From Lingula anatina (taxonomy: Eukaryota > Brachiopoda > Lingulata > Lingulida > Lingulidae), in contig NW_019775578.1 of NCBI RefSeq assembly GCF_001039355.2, forward strand, positions 43,170 through 107,169: DNA of 64,000 bases, given 5' to 3'. Position 1 is the first letter of the stretch; each line of letters starts with the position of its first letter. The notes beneath the pieces were generated by a model. It did not search any database, was not told the origin of the DNA, and saw only the letters and a program-made list of their open reading frames with translations. A program made the translations under genes and the position numbers. Below, piece after piece: positions 21,163-34,400 of this stretch.

Positions 21163-24100
21163 ATGGACGCTGATGAGCTAGTATTTTTCGTTAATGGAAA
21201 GAAGGTATTTCGAATTTAATACGCGGTCACGTACTTATTGTCATCTATTACTGTTCTTTAGATTAACTTAGAATTGTTTCTTTAACTGACCATAACTGTA
21301 TCCACTGGAGAAAATACGGAATGCATTCTTGACAATATTTAACTCAGTTTTGGTTAAAAGTTCATATTTTCAGCAACGACTCGGGGAGACCGGGGCTAGT
21401 TGGCCCAGTTAGACACTTTTGGCCTTGCAGAGCCAACTGGGCATGAGTTAGAGTAACAAAAGTGGCTTTGAAGTAAGCACCATGAAGTAAGCTACCTATG
21501 CAACGTCATTATTTTTCAAATATAATGCCAGATGGCTCACAATTTGACGAAAAACGGGTCGGGGCAAGTTGGCCCCTATACTTAAATGCAGTAAGTATCC
21601 TATGTAAACGTCATAAAATACTTTAATTTATAAAATTGATTTTGAGAGCTTTTGATGAATACGTAGTTCAAATGAGGCAGATATATTGAGGTTTCTATAC
21701 GTTACGTTGTATGTGTTGTAAGAACCAAAATATCTATTAATTAAACTTGTTTTGTTTTAATTAAGAATAACAGTGCTTTAACAATGGTCTATAGCTCTGT
21801 TGATCGCAAAGGATTGTAGTCTATGTGAGGGTCCAACTTGCCCCGAGCCAAGGGGGGGCAACTAGCCCCAGGTGCACAATTTTTATATTTAAGGATTTCA
21901 GCCGTTTATAGTGCAAGAATGGGCTGCGATAAAACATTTTATTAAAATTTCAAACAATTAGCTTTAGTTTGATGCCCTAAACGTATACTTTATTCGATCA
22001 AAAGCTTATGAAAATAGATTTTTAAATCTCTTAAACAAAATTACTTTTAGGTGCAAAAACCGTTTATTTGGACTCACCGCTTAAGGAAAACTTTTTAACG
22101 TCCGACACTTCCTTGGCATTGTAGGCTACGGTCACTTTACAAGAGCAAGTGGCCAATTTTTTTACCTCGTAGTTACTTTTTCATAAATTGACGCGGGGGC
22201 AACTTACCCCGGGGTCCAACTAGCCCCGGTCTCCCCTACTGCACAGAATGGCAATTTCTACAGAACGTTTTTTTTTTTTGTATAAGGGTGCAATGCGTAC
22301 GTGATGTAGGCATTTATGTTATATACATATCAGTAACATACCCTTTACCAGGGCAACAGATTGATTTTTCACAGATATTCACAGATATGTCTCTAGATAA
22401 ATAGACAGTCATTTTGGCTCTCAGTCAGCATAAAATGTCCACAATAAAAACTACGGCCCTGGTAGAGGGTACCAGTAACATTGCTTAAAGAAGCAACATA
22501 TCTATAACCTAATTCAAATAATTAATTTCTCACACTCCTAAATACGAGAGCTACCTTGATAACAGATAAACTACAGGAGGAAGATTTCGTTAAATAAACC
22601 TCTTTTCGCGAAATCCAGTGTGAAAAATTGTTCAATAACATGAACATCTGACGTCATAACTTTTAGATCATAGAAAAGAATGCCGACCCGGAGACGACAC
22701 TGCTGCAGTATCTGCGTAAAATACGTATCCTTTTGGACGTGCAACATACTAAACCATCAGCGCATAAAGTTATAACATAGCGTGAAATTGTACTCATCGC
22801 ACTTCGTCGTTTGCAAAACCATGACGATCTCATTCAGTTAACAGGCGTGTAGTGTTCACAAATATAATTCCCAGACATGTAAATAAATTTGATTAGAGTC
22901 GATTGCTTGTGCACACAACTCGTTTTATGGCCTTACCTGTAGTTATGTAACTTCAGTGGACGTGTGCAATTTGAATAATTAAAATTAGTATGTACCGCCA
23001 AATAATGCAGCACAGAATCCACCTTGTGATAAGAAATATGTATAAAAGATGTCTAGAATTAAGATCGGCGGTTCAGACTGAAGAAGACTCGAAGGAGACC
23101 GCTCGACGGAGCCATGGGAGACGGCCTAGAGCTTGGAGATTTCACGTAGATGATGTAGTTAGACAGAGTCGACCAATAAACCATTAAACTGGTCATTGTG
23201 TGGACTTGGGTTTTCTTTGCGCGACTTTACGTAAATCTGACACGAACTGTGGAATCTTTGGATTGCGTTATCCGCCAAGTAAGACGAAAACGTTATGTCC
23301 TATTTCGAGCCCACGCTTGAATTAAGCGTACAAAATTATATAAGTTTAGGACATTCATCTCATATGTATATGTAAAGGTACATAACATATTTGGCGAGCT
23401 CGCCAAATTTGTACTACGTTCTTAGATATACCGCGGGTATAATCTAGACGCTAGGGGCTCTAATCCACCGTTGAAAGATTCTAGGTTCGGTACGCGATTC
23501 CCGACTTGGGTTATGCCCGGAGAGAAGAGTAACGCAACACCACTGTTTTGTTATAAAAATCAAAACTCATTTATTTCCAGGTCGCAGCCTGATTTTTATA
23601 CCTAAATTTGCGTGACAGACTTTATTGAATATCTTTATTGAAACTTTATAATTAAAGGAGTTGAGATATGAAAAAGAGATTTATTTTAGATAAGAGCTAT
23701 AAACTTTAAAGGAGATGAGATATGAAAAGAGATTATAAGAGCTATAAACACGTATTACGAGTCGCGCGCTCAAGCCCGCGACTCAGGTTGAATAAATTAC
23801 CAGTCTGTACACGCCTCCCATGGCTCCGTCGAGCGGTTTCCTTCGAGTCTACTTCAGTCTGAGCCGCCGATCTTAATTCTAGACATCTTTTATACATATT
23901 TCTTATCACAAGGTGGATTCTGTGCTGCATTATTTGGCGGTACATACTAATTTTTATTATTCAAATTGCACACGTCCACTGAAGTTACATAACTACAGGT
24001 AAGGCCATAAAACGAGTCGAGTGCACAAGCAATCGGCTCTAATCAAATTAATTTACATGTCTGGGAATTATATTTGTGAACACTACAACTCAGAGAGAGG

Positions 24101-27100
24101 CCCCCCAGAGTTGAATCGGTCTACGTGGACCGATCGTGTCTGTGGGAATGTGCCCTTTCTCGTATCTCCCTTTTCCTTGGTACAAATATTTATGTATCCT
24201 TAACTCCACGTCGCAGTGCGTCTTCCTGGCACCAAACTTGGCTGTGGAGAAGGAGGATGCGGTGCATGCACAGTGATGATATCAAAGTACGACCAGGAGC
24301 GGGACAAAATATTGTATCCTTACACGTTACTGTTATTTGAATTTTCCATGGGTCTTTCCTTTGAAACCTTTATGATAAGTTGATTTTATACAGATTTATT
24401 TTCCCTAACTGTTGACTTGTCATTATGCATCCAATGCGTGTCTTGTTCCAATATGCTCTCTCCATGGCCTCGCTGTCACTACAGTGGAGGGGATTGGTAG
24501 TACGAAAACGAGGCTACACCCAGTTCAGGTATAGTGTGAAAAGGTAGAAGACATACATGTACTATGAATAATAATAAAAAAATCATCTCTGATACATCTT
24601 TCATTCAAAAACAACCGTACCGGTATGGTCAAATTGAAGTTGTATATAATGCTTTTTGAAATATCATATGGCAACTGTAAACAGTTACATGCGATAAGCA
24701 AGTAATAAATCTTGGAATTATACCTGCGATCTTTAATAAAACATCGTTGCAGATAGTTGCCTTACTTGAAGCACAGTGCGGGGTAAAGCTGTATGTATTT
24801 CTGGAAAGCTACAATACAACTATTAAATGTTTGTATAACCTATTTAAGTACTGTTTTGCTAATTCTGTTGTCCTTAAGATTTAAGATTGGCTTAGGTGCG
24901 TCATTAATCCCATACCTAAAGGTAATGGTGTTAATTTATGCGATCCACTAGAATATAGAGGAATAACATTATCATTATATAAGATATACACATTTATTCT
25001 GAACAGGAGATTATCGAAGTGGGCCGAAGATAATGAAATAATAGTTGACGAGCAAAATGGTTTTAGACAAGACCGTGGGTGTTTAGATCACATGTATGTA
25101 ATGTCTAGTATTATAGAAAATAGTTTAAAGCAAAAGCAGAGCATATGCTTGTTACATCGATGCAAGAAAAGCATTCGACAGAATTAATAGGTCTCTTTTA
25201 TGGTATAAATCATTTAAACTAGGAATATGCGGAAATTTTATAAATTCCCTCCAAGTTCTATATGATAACCCAAAGTGCTATGTTAGGGTAAATAACTATA
25301 AAACAGGTTTCTTTGACATTGAAACTGGAGTAAAACAGAGGTGCTTGCTGTCACCTTTACTCTTTGACATTTATATTAATGATATGGTACATGATCTTAA
25401 AGCTCTGGGTAAGGGCATTAATGTAAATGATGAGCTGATTTGTTCGCTCCTTTATGCAGATGACGTTGTGCTTTTGGCCAAAAATGAGGAGGATATACAG
25501 TCAATGCTTAATGTAGTGCACAAGTGGTGTTATAAATGGCAATTGACTCTGAATGAGGACAAAACCCAGATGGTTCATTTTAGGCCATCTTAAATACCTA
25601 GGACAAATTATGTTTTTAAATGTGGCAATTTTATAGTAAATATTGTTGAAAAATATTAATTATAAATGGCAGTTGACTCTGAATGAGGACAAGACCCAGA
25701 TAGTTCATTTTAGGTCACCTAAAATACCTAGGACAAATTATGTTTTTAAATGTGGCAATTTTATAGTAAATATTGTTGAAAAATATAAATTCTTGGGTAT
25801 GTGGTATATTGAGCACTTTGATGCGAATAAGACGGTATCATGTACAGCTAAGTCTGCAAGCAGAGCTCTAGGTCTTCTGATTGCAAAATGCAAGGTTTGT
25901 GGGGGCATGTCCTATGCATGCTTTACGAAATTATACGATGCACTTGTAGCTCCTGTGTTAGAATATGCTTCTGCTATATGGGGACTACAGGAATTTATTC
26001 AGATTAATGCTGTTTTCAATAGAGCTTGCAGGTATTTTTTTGGGCGTGGGTAGGTACGCGCCAGCCGCTGCCACCCGTTCTGAAATGGGATGGACTTCGC
26101 CTTTTGAAAAGCAGTTAATTAATGTGACAAAGATTAGTTAATATGGGTTGTAATAGGTTAACTAAAAAGATGTTTTTATGGAGTTTACGTGTATCAAACA
26201 ATGGAAGGAAAAATTGGATAGCTAGGGTTAAAGGTAAATTTAGTGATCTGGGAGTAAGCCATCTGTACTTAACTGACAATGATATACCCAAGACTAGCAC
26301 ACTGAATTGTTTTACGGAGAGTGTAGCTTTTGAATGTCACTCCGATTGGTTGGCGAAACTATGGGATGATACCCCACGCAGAAATGGAGGTGGAAATAAG
26401 CTTAGGCTATTCAGATTGTTTAAGCAAGACTTGGTAGTTAGTGAATACGTTAAGAAACCAACTTTATCGCTCAAGGATCGGCGGGCATTGGCTAAACTGA
26501 GATGTGGGGTGGCCCCACTCAGAATAGAAACTGGACGGTATGAAAAACTTCCAATCCTGGAGAGAACGTGTGTACTCTGTGAATCAGGTTGTGTTGAGGA
26601 TGAGATTCATTTCTTAATTTTAATTAAAATTGTCCATTTTTTTATGATCATCGTACTGATTTAATGAGAACTGCTAAATGCTTTAAGCCGGATTTTGATT
26701 TATTGAATGAACAAAGCAAATTTCTTTTCCTGATTGACGATCCGAAAATGATTTTTAGCACTGCCAAAGCCTGTAGCCTTTTCTTAGGATTAAGAAGAGA
26801 TTTTATGTATTTAAACTGTAATTAGTTTTTACTCTCTCATAGTTCTCTATAGAACTGCCTTGTTGTAATGACTGTTTTAACTCTTATTGTTTTTATTTTT
26901 TATCTTTATGGGTGAGACTTTAATAAAATAAACTGAACTGAATGCACATTATTTTAATGACGATATCATTTGCCATAGGAGATAATAGCCAAGTCCCACG
27001 GCACACAGTGTGGTTTCTGCACTCCAGGAATGGTGATGTCAATGTACACGTTACTAAGGAATAAGCCAAAACCAACAGAAGAGGAAGTGGAAAACATATT

Positions 27101-28370
27101 CCAAGGTGCCGATTAAATCATGTTTCTTTGCAATCCCACGAATGAAAATATGTGCACTATTTGTTTAGATATTTATTATTTATGTTATAACATTACGTTC
27201 TTTTAATATACCCAACATTATCTAATGCTATATAATAACTTTACACTATTCTTTTACTAGAGAGACCTATCAATAAAAGCAGCCGTCACCAGCCAAATTT
27301 CGAACCCCATATTTGTGTTTGTCCTTTACTTATGCTTTCGCTTGGGTTAATGAGGATACATAAAAACCATGTATTCCAATCCTTGAACAGCCGCGGCATA
27401 GTACACAACAGTTATAAATTTAAAAAATGGGAAAGCTTGAATATCTGATGTTCATTGTGTTGTACGCAAAGCGTGTGGATACGTTTTGTATACATGTTAG
27501 CATTGAAGTTGGTATTAAAGATGCATATTATACAGGTCCTTTCTCTTGTTTCTCTTGATAAATGACTCTTGTGATACATGTGTACTTATTGACCAGCTCA
27601 TTGGAATATTCATGCCATTTAGTCACACAGTTCTTGGTCATGCCTTCGCTTTCGCCATGGATATGTAATTGAACATTAACCTTCGGTTTTAAAGTGTCGA
27701 TCCTTTTAGGAAACCTTTGCAGATGCACTGGCTACAGACCTATCCTTGAAGGGTTCAAGACTTTCAGCAAAGACGAACCCTGCTGTATGGGATCCAAATG
27801 TTGCAAAATCCAGCCAAGTAACGAAGAGCATTTTCTTGATGCCGCTGAACCATGCGACTTTCTGCCCGCCGATACGACCCAGGAACCAATATTCCCCCCT
27901 GAATTAAAAGTAAGCCCAAAAATGTTTATTGAAATATATTAAATTTACATTTCATCGGTCGTGTTTAGTAACTTCAACTCGTTGACAAACAATGTTAAAA
28001 CGTTCCGTTGCCCAACATAAAATTAAATCTTGCACAATTGGACCATTTTGCCTTTTTACTTTTATCTTTGCAGATTTCGAATGGATTCGGGACAAAGTTT
28101 CTAACGTTCAAGAGTGAGAGGGTTACCTGGTTACGGCCGGTGTTCTTGAAGGATCTTCTGAAACTTAAATCCAAATATCCCAGTGCTAGGATTGTTATTG
28201 GAAACACAGCTGTTGGTAGGTGATTAAAATTCTGTTCCATCCCTATATCACATATCTTGTTACATTTTTGTATTTTGCAAAGAGAGTTGTCTAAGTTAAA
28301 GAAGGCTGTATTTTAATGTATTCCAGTAGGCCAGAAGGGAATCGATAAACACGTTTTGATATACCTATGG

Positions 28371-28432
<62 letters not shown>

Positions 28433-31400
28433 GCAAAGAGGAAAAACGTAGATGGTGTTGAAGGCATAGTTATCAAATGTTCTCCTTTGTCGTAGGTCGT
28501 GTCTATTACAATGTGTCTTTGTGAAGGGCATAATTTGTTGTACTTTCTACCAGATTGCGTGACGTAAATTTTATGCAAAAGCTATCGCTGGACCTCTTTG
28601 TTTTACTATCAAATAAAACCAATTATTTCTACCCGGTATAAAACCCTTGTAACTCTGCGAAGTGCCCTCTGCTAAACGCACGTGGCATACAGATGATCTG
28701 TCTCCACTCATGTCTGGTAAATAAGTCATGTGTTTTGGAAGGGTTTTACAAAACTGTGCACATGAAAATCCTAGCTATCACACAGTGGAGCCAGAAGTTT
28801 AAACTTAAAAGGTCGGAGTATTTTTAAATGCTTAAAAGTATCTTGAATGCCGTGAAAGGGACTTGTCGGGGACTTGCTTAGATTTCATCACAGAGTCACA
28901 GCACAGAAAGGTGTGCACATTTTTTCTGGAAAAATTTCTAGTGATGTATCAATCTTTGGCCCTGGTATAGAGTACGTTTGTTAGCATTTTTGCATTCCAA
29001 ACAGTTGATTGTTTATGGATATTGTTCTTTTAACCTAGGGTTGGATACAAAATACAGAAAAGCACATGTCCAAGTTATGATTGCTGCAACACACGTGCCA
29101 GAATTACATGAAGTCGCAGTGGCTGACACAGGGATCCATATTGGTGGGGCAGTTACCCTTGCGAGATTAGGCGAGATTTTGACTGAAACCATCAAGAATA
29201 CAACAGGTAGACAATACATGATGAAATTCAGTGTTTTTCTCTTAGTACAGTAATCTATGAAACCTTTCATTCAACTGTTTTTTCATTCAACTGTTTTAAA
29301 TTCTATTTCGAAGAAATGGTCAACTTGAATCTGCCTTAGGACTTAATGTTGTGAATAAAAAATAACATCATATATTAGGCTTTTATACCGTTTTATGACC
29401 TGCGTAAAAGCACTGGCCTGGGTATATTATTTTGAACTTCATTTTGTCTGAAATATTGTTATCAAAACCAATGTCTTTGCAGAATACAAATACAAGACCT
29501 TGGTAGCCATGCGGGGAATTATTAATGGGATTGCAGGACATCAAATTCGTAATGTAGCCGTGCGTCTCTCAAATGTTTCTTTTTCGATTTATATTGTATA
29601 ACATTTAGAAAAAACTGTCGTAAACTATATCAGATAAGCCGCAGAAAGAAACAATACTATGTATTGCAAGAACACTGGCAACAAGATGAAGTTTTTTTTA
29701 CCAGTAAAATTATTACCAGTGAAAGATATGTAAGCCAACAACTTGTCCTATTTCATATATAAAAACCTACGTTACACTTGAAAACCAATTTGATTTCAGT
29801 CTTTGGCTGGGAATATTTTGTGGACACATCACAATTCCGACCTCGTCCCTCTCCTGATGGCTACGGGATCCACGATAACCCTGATATCGCAAGGTACATG
29901 AATTGCAATCTCTCCCCATACCAACGGACGCAGGAACCTTATGGTTTCATGCTAAAACGATAACTATCTTCTTGCTCGGCAACATTTTCAGTTATGGTAT
30001 ATGTACAGGTATATTGACCACTATTGACATAAATACTGTCATTTGAAGAGAAACGTTCTATGTTTTTAGTGAACGCCAACAATTTAAAAATATTGTTGAA
30101 TTCTACCTTTTCCAGTTACGTAGTACTTTAAGGATGTTTCTACCCTTCGCCAAAATCTCCTTATTTGCTGCTATTGGATAACAGATAAATCTTCCATCCT
30201 TAAGAATTTTGCTTCTGTGCATGACCACACTGTATATTTTCCAATGCATATTTTAATGTACGTAATTAAATTTTTATTTTTAGAGGGTGGCCAGAGAAAT
30301 GCTTTTTTGGACAACACTTTTTACACCAGACGCGGAAATTGGAATATTAAATCGGATGAGATTGTTTTGTCTGTTTTCATCCCTTTTTCCAAAAAGGTTA
30401 GCTATATTTTTGCCCTATCGAGGTATAAAGATGTAATTTGATTGTTTTTCCTAGTTTGCAGTTTGCAATAATATAACAAGGGTGTGTTTACCTTTATTTT
30501 GTCAGTGTGAATGTTGTTTTTTAATTAAAGTAAATTGTGAGTGATGTGAATTTTAAAGGTGGAAATTTTAAGGTCAAATTAAAATACGATTAAAAAAATT
30601 TTTCCAGAATGAATTTGTGTTCGGATACAAGAAGGCACAGCGCAGAGAAAATGCAACAGCAATAGTGAACGCTGGGATGAGAGTTCTGTTTGAAGATGGA
30701 GACAATATTATTAAAGAAATGCAAATTGCCTTTGGTAGCATGTCTGAAACATCTTCGTTGGCCATAACAACAGCTAGGAGATGTGTGGGGAGGTATACTG
30801 GCGTGGTTTCTTAACTTACCTATGAATAACTACGATTAGATATGCGACAGACTAGTAGTAGTTTTCCATGAACGTATTTCACATTTTGTGTTTTGGGGTA
30901 TGTTTGGTAGTTTTGTAATTTAATGCTACTCTTTTATGTTAAAATAAATTGGTAACAACATGTACATTAGACGCGTTTTCTTTTCATTACAAATATAGAA
31001 ATGTATATCATGACCAAGGCTGTATAAATTTTGTTATAAATTTCAGGTTAACTGTATTTGACGTTGAGGTGAAAACGTCAGAAATCTTTACAAGCGTTTT
31101 TTCTTCTAATCATCTTTTTTGAAAGGACCTATTTGAATTTGCCACTGACCTTTATTTAGTCTATGTAGATATGTCAGTCTTGTTTTCTAGTTATAATCTT
31201 GTTTCTTGCTAATTTTCCTTTTCTTGTGTCCGATTGACTAAATTGTGTTAGAATAACCTGTTATATTTTCAGAAAATGGGAAGACCAACTGACATCAGAT
31301 GTAGTCCAGTGGCTGGCGGAAGACTTTCATTCACTACCAGAGGGCATTGGTGGTCAGATGCCCTACAAGAGAGCACTGGCTTGCAGTTTCTTTTTCAAGT

Positions 31401-34400
31401 TTTTCCACAGGGTGAAATTAGAATTGCGCAAACAGGTACATTCACAATTTCTTACCTACATGTACAAAATCGTCTTTACAAAATTGTAAACAAACTAGTT
31501 TGAAAAGAAATTTAGTTAAAGGGCAAAATATGTTCTACGCAGTTAGTTGGGTAAATAAAAAGATTTCGAAAGCAATTCAAATTCAAATTTACAACCCAAA
31601 TTCATTGTACATTTTAGTCTGGGATGGAAGATGCAACAGTTCCACCCCGGCACACGCTGACACTTCCCAGTCTGACACGAAGCATCAGCCGAGGTACACA
31701 AGTGTTTGAAGAGGTCTCTCCTGACCAGCCAAAACACGACGCCGTTGGACGCCCATTGCAGCACAGGGCGAGCTTGCAACACGCCACCGGAGAGGCTCAG
31801 TATTGTGACGACATGCCACTGATTGACGGTACTTTTTGAAGCTTTCGGTTTTTTAACCAATGTGTTTTTTTTTCAGCATTTGAAGATTATTTTTATCATT
31901 TTGAGTCAACTGTGGATCAACAACACGTTTATTTTGATCCCCTGTTATTTACCGGTACAAGGTATCTATGCATCTTCTAGTATATTTATCTATTGGTCTG
32001 TCTGTCCGTCTGCCCGTTCGTCCGTCCATCCATCTCTTTTCCACATTTGATTAGGTGAGCTGCACTTGGCATTGGTAACCAGCACCAGAGCCCACGCCAA
32101 GATTCTCTCCATTGACACTAGAGAAGCACTTGCTTTGCCTGGAGTAGAGGCATTCTTTGGCCACGAGGATGTACCAGGTTCCAATGTAAAGAGAGTTCTG
32201 ACAGTTGGGGAGGAGATATTTGCTTCAAAGGAGGTACTGTATTAGTTTACTTGTACATGTAACCGGTAAATTGCTGAAACGTCTACTTAATTTGGGAATG
32301 GAGTGTACGTATTTCACAACAATGTGTCTTTTTTATTTGGATTAATAGGTTGTTGCCGACAGTGTCGTCGGCAAATTTATTTTTTGTTTTGTTTCATTTG
32401 TTTATGTTGTTTGTCTTGTTTACTTTGTGTTGTCTCGTCTTGGTGTGAGTGGCGCCCTCATATGTTGGATGATTGGTGTTCTGCTGAGTGGTAATTAAAC
32501 GTCACCATGTATTGTCATGGTTGGAACACGCCTAATGCTGTACGCGAAAGAGTGTAGGCAGCATTGTTATGTACATATTTTTAGTTATTTGATGTATGTG
32601 TTTTATTGTAATTTCTTCATTGTGATCTTTGTATTAAGTTGAAATTTATTTGCACTGATATGCACATGTAGAATCAAGGAGGGGCTATATTTTACAGGCA
32701 CTTGCAATGTAATTAGTCAGAGTCACAGGAATTAGTTTTCTTTCTTATCAGTCCCCCTCCCATTTAAAATCTACTTCCTATTCACATAAATATGCACATC
32801 AATATTGTAGGTGACGTGTTACGGCCAGGTGATAGGTGCCATGGTGGCTGACACCAAGACGCATGCGCAGAGAGCAGCGAAGGCCGTAAAAATTGAGTAC
32901 GAAGACCTTCCAACAGTGTTCACAATAGAGGTAACATATCATGGAAGTAATAAGAGTTTAACTTTATGGCTATAGAATGTTTCTTTGGATTTTGTAGTGG
33001 TATCAAAAACAGAGTGAAAACATGTCTACTTTTTGAATTTTAATAAAGTAGTTTTTCATCAATTAACATAACCCTTAGCAAAATGAAAAAATCGGAGCAA
33101 TATTGCAACAAAATTGTTGCAAACTCAAAGTTTGCGGCAACGAGTTTGCAAATTTACTGCAAATTTTCAAGAAGGGATCAATTGCAGTTTGCAGCAAATT
33201 TGCTGCAAATTTGCAGCAGGTCTGATATTTTGCCAAGGGAAGGTACGGTTTGTAATAAGGGTTTAAATATTAACAGACGGCCAATTTATAGGAAGCAATT
33301 GTCGAAGAGTCCTACTACCCACACGAAGCGAAAGCCCTCATCAAGTCAGGCGATGTAGAACGTGGCTTTGAGCAGGCCGACCACATCTTAGAGGGGGAGA
33401 TCAAAGGAGGGGGACAGGAACATTTCTATCTGGAGACGCATGTGGCTAGAGCCGTGCCTAGAGGAGAAGATGGAGAAATTGAGATATTTTGTAGCACGCA
33501 GTCTCCGTCGAAGTCTCAGGTAATGTTGCAACCCGCTTTCCAAATGCTTCATTGTGATGTGTACTTAACGGGGTTAGACTCTTTCGATTTAAGCCCAATT
33601 GGACTACAGTTACGATTTGTTGTCATAGGGCGCACTCTTTGTATACTATCTAGAAAACTGTGGAGTTAATGTTATTGTACATGTGCAGTAGGAGCCAACA
33701 ACTAAATTTATTTTTTCTATTTTTTTTCTTTTAACTGATTTTTGCAATCCTATATCTGCCTTAAAAAGTATTTTTATTCTTACATTTCATGGAAGGCTAA
33801 TGTTGCTAGAGCCCTTGGCTTACCGATGAACAGAGTGTGTATCAGGACAAAAAGGCTAGGTAGATATTTAAGACCTGTAAATCCTACGACCGAAATGAAT
33901 AACTTTTCACTTGGGGTGTATTCCCAGAGATTTAGATCGATCCAGGGATTAAGATTTAGATTGACCTAACTCCCTGGGGGTTCACGCTAGATTGCAGCCG
34001 AGCGCGCACCATAGTTAATTACCCCTTTACAGCTTTTAGTAGGAGGGACAGACGCTTAAGCCGGCTAAGCTGACAGTAATCTAGTGAGACTCCCCACAGG
34101 GATAGATCGATCTAAAATCTATGGAAATGGGGTCTTTGATAGAGTAATTGATCTTTAGCCTCATTCAACAACTTTAAAGTTGAATAATCCAATATGACTG
34201 TTCATAGCATACACATACGTATCCAATGGCATGGTGTAACATGTTTGTGTAAACCTTCCTTCATTTTGGCACTTTGTGGCAATGCTATTTTTGGCATTTG
34301 TATCTCTACAGGTGGGGGTTTCGGAGGAAAGGAAACCCGTTATGTGACTCTGATACCTGTAGCTATCGCTAGATCGAAGATATGTTTCGAATTTTTATGT

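Noticed and set aside
22990-23945. Two similar short proteins starting [13 protein letters not shown] on opposite strands
   Set aside because: They are translations of the inverted LTR-like repeat around its TATA box, not genes.
32341-32370. TTGCCGAC...GTCGGCAA palindrome in copy 1 intron 15
   Set aside because: Short (about 22 bp), single occurrence, no flanking duplication and no second end found.
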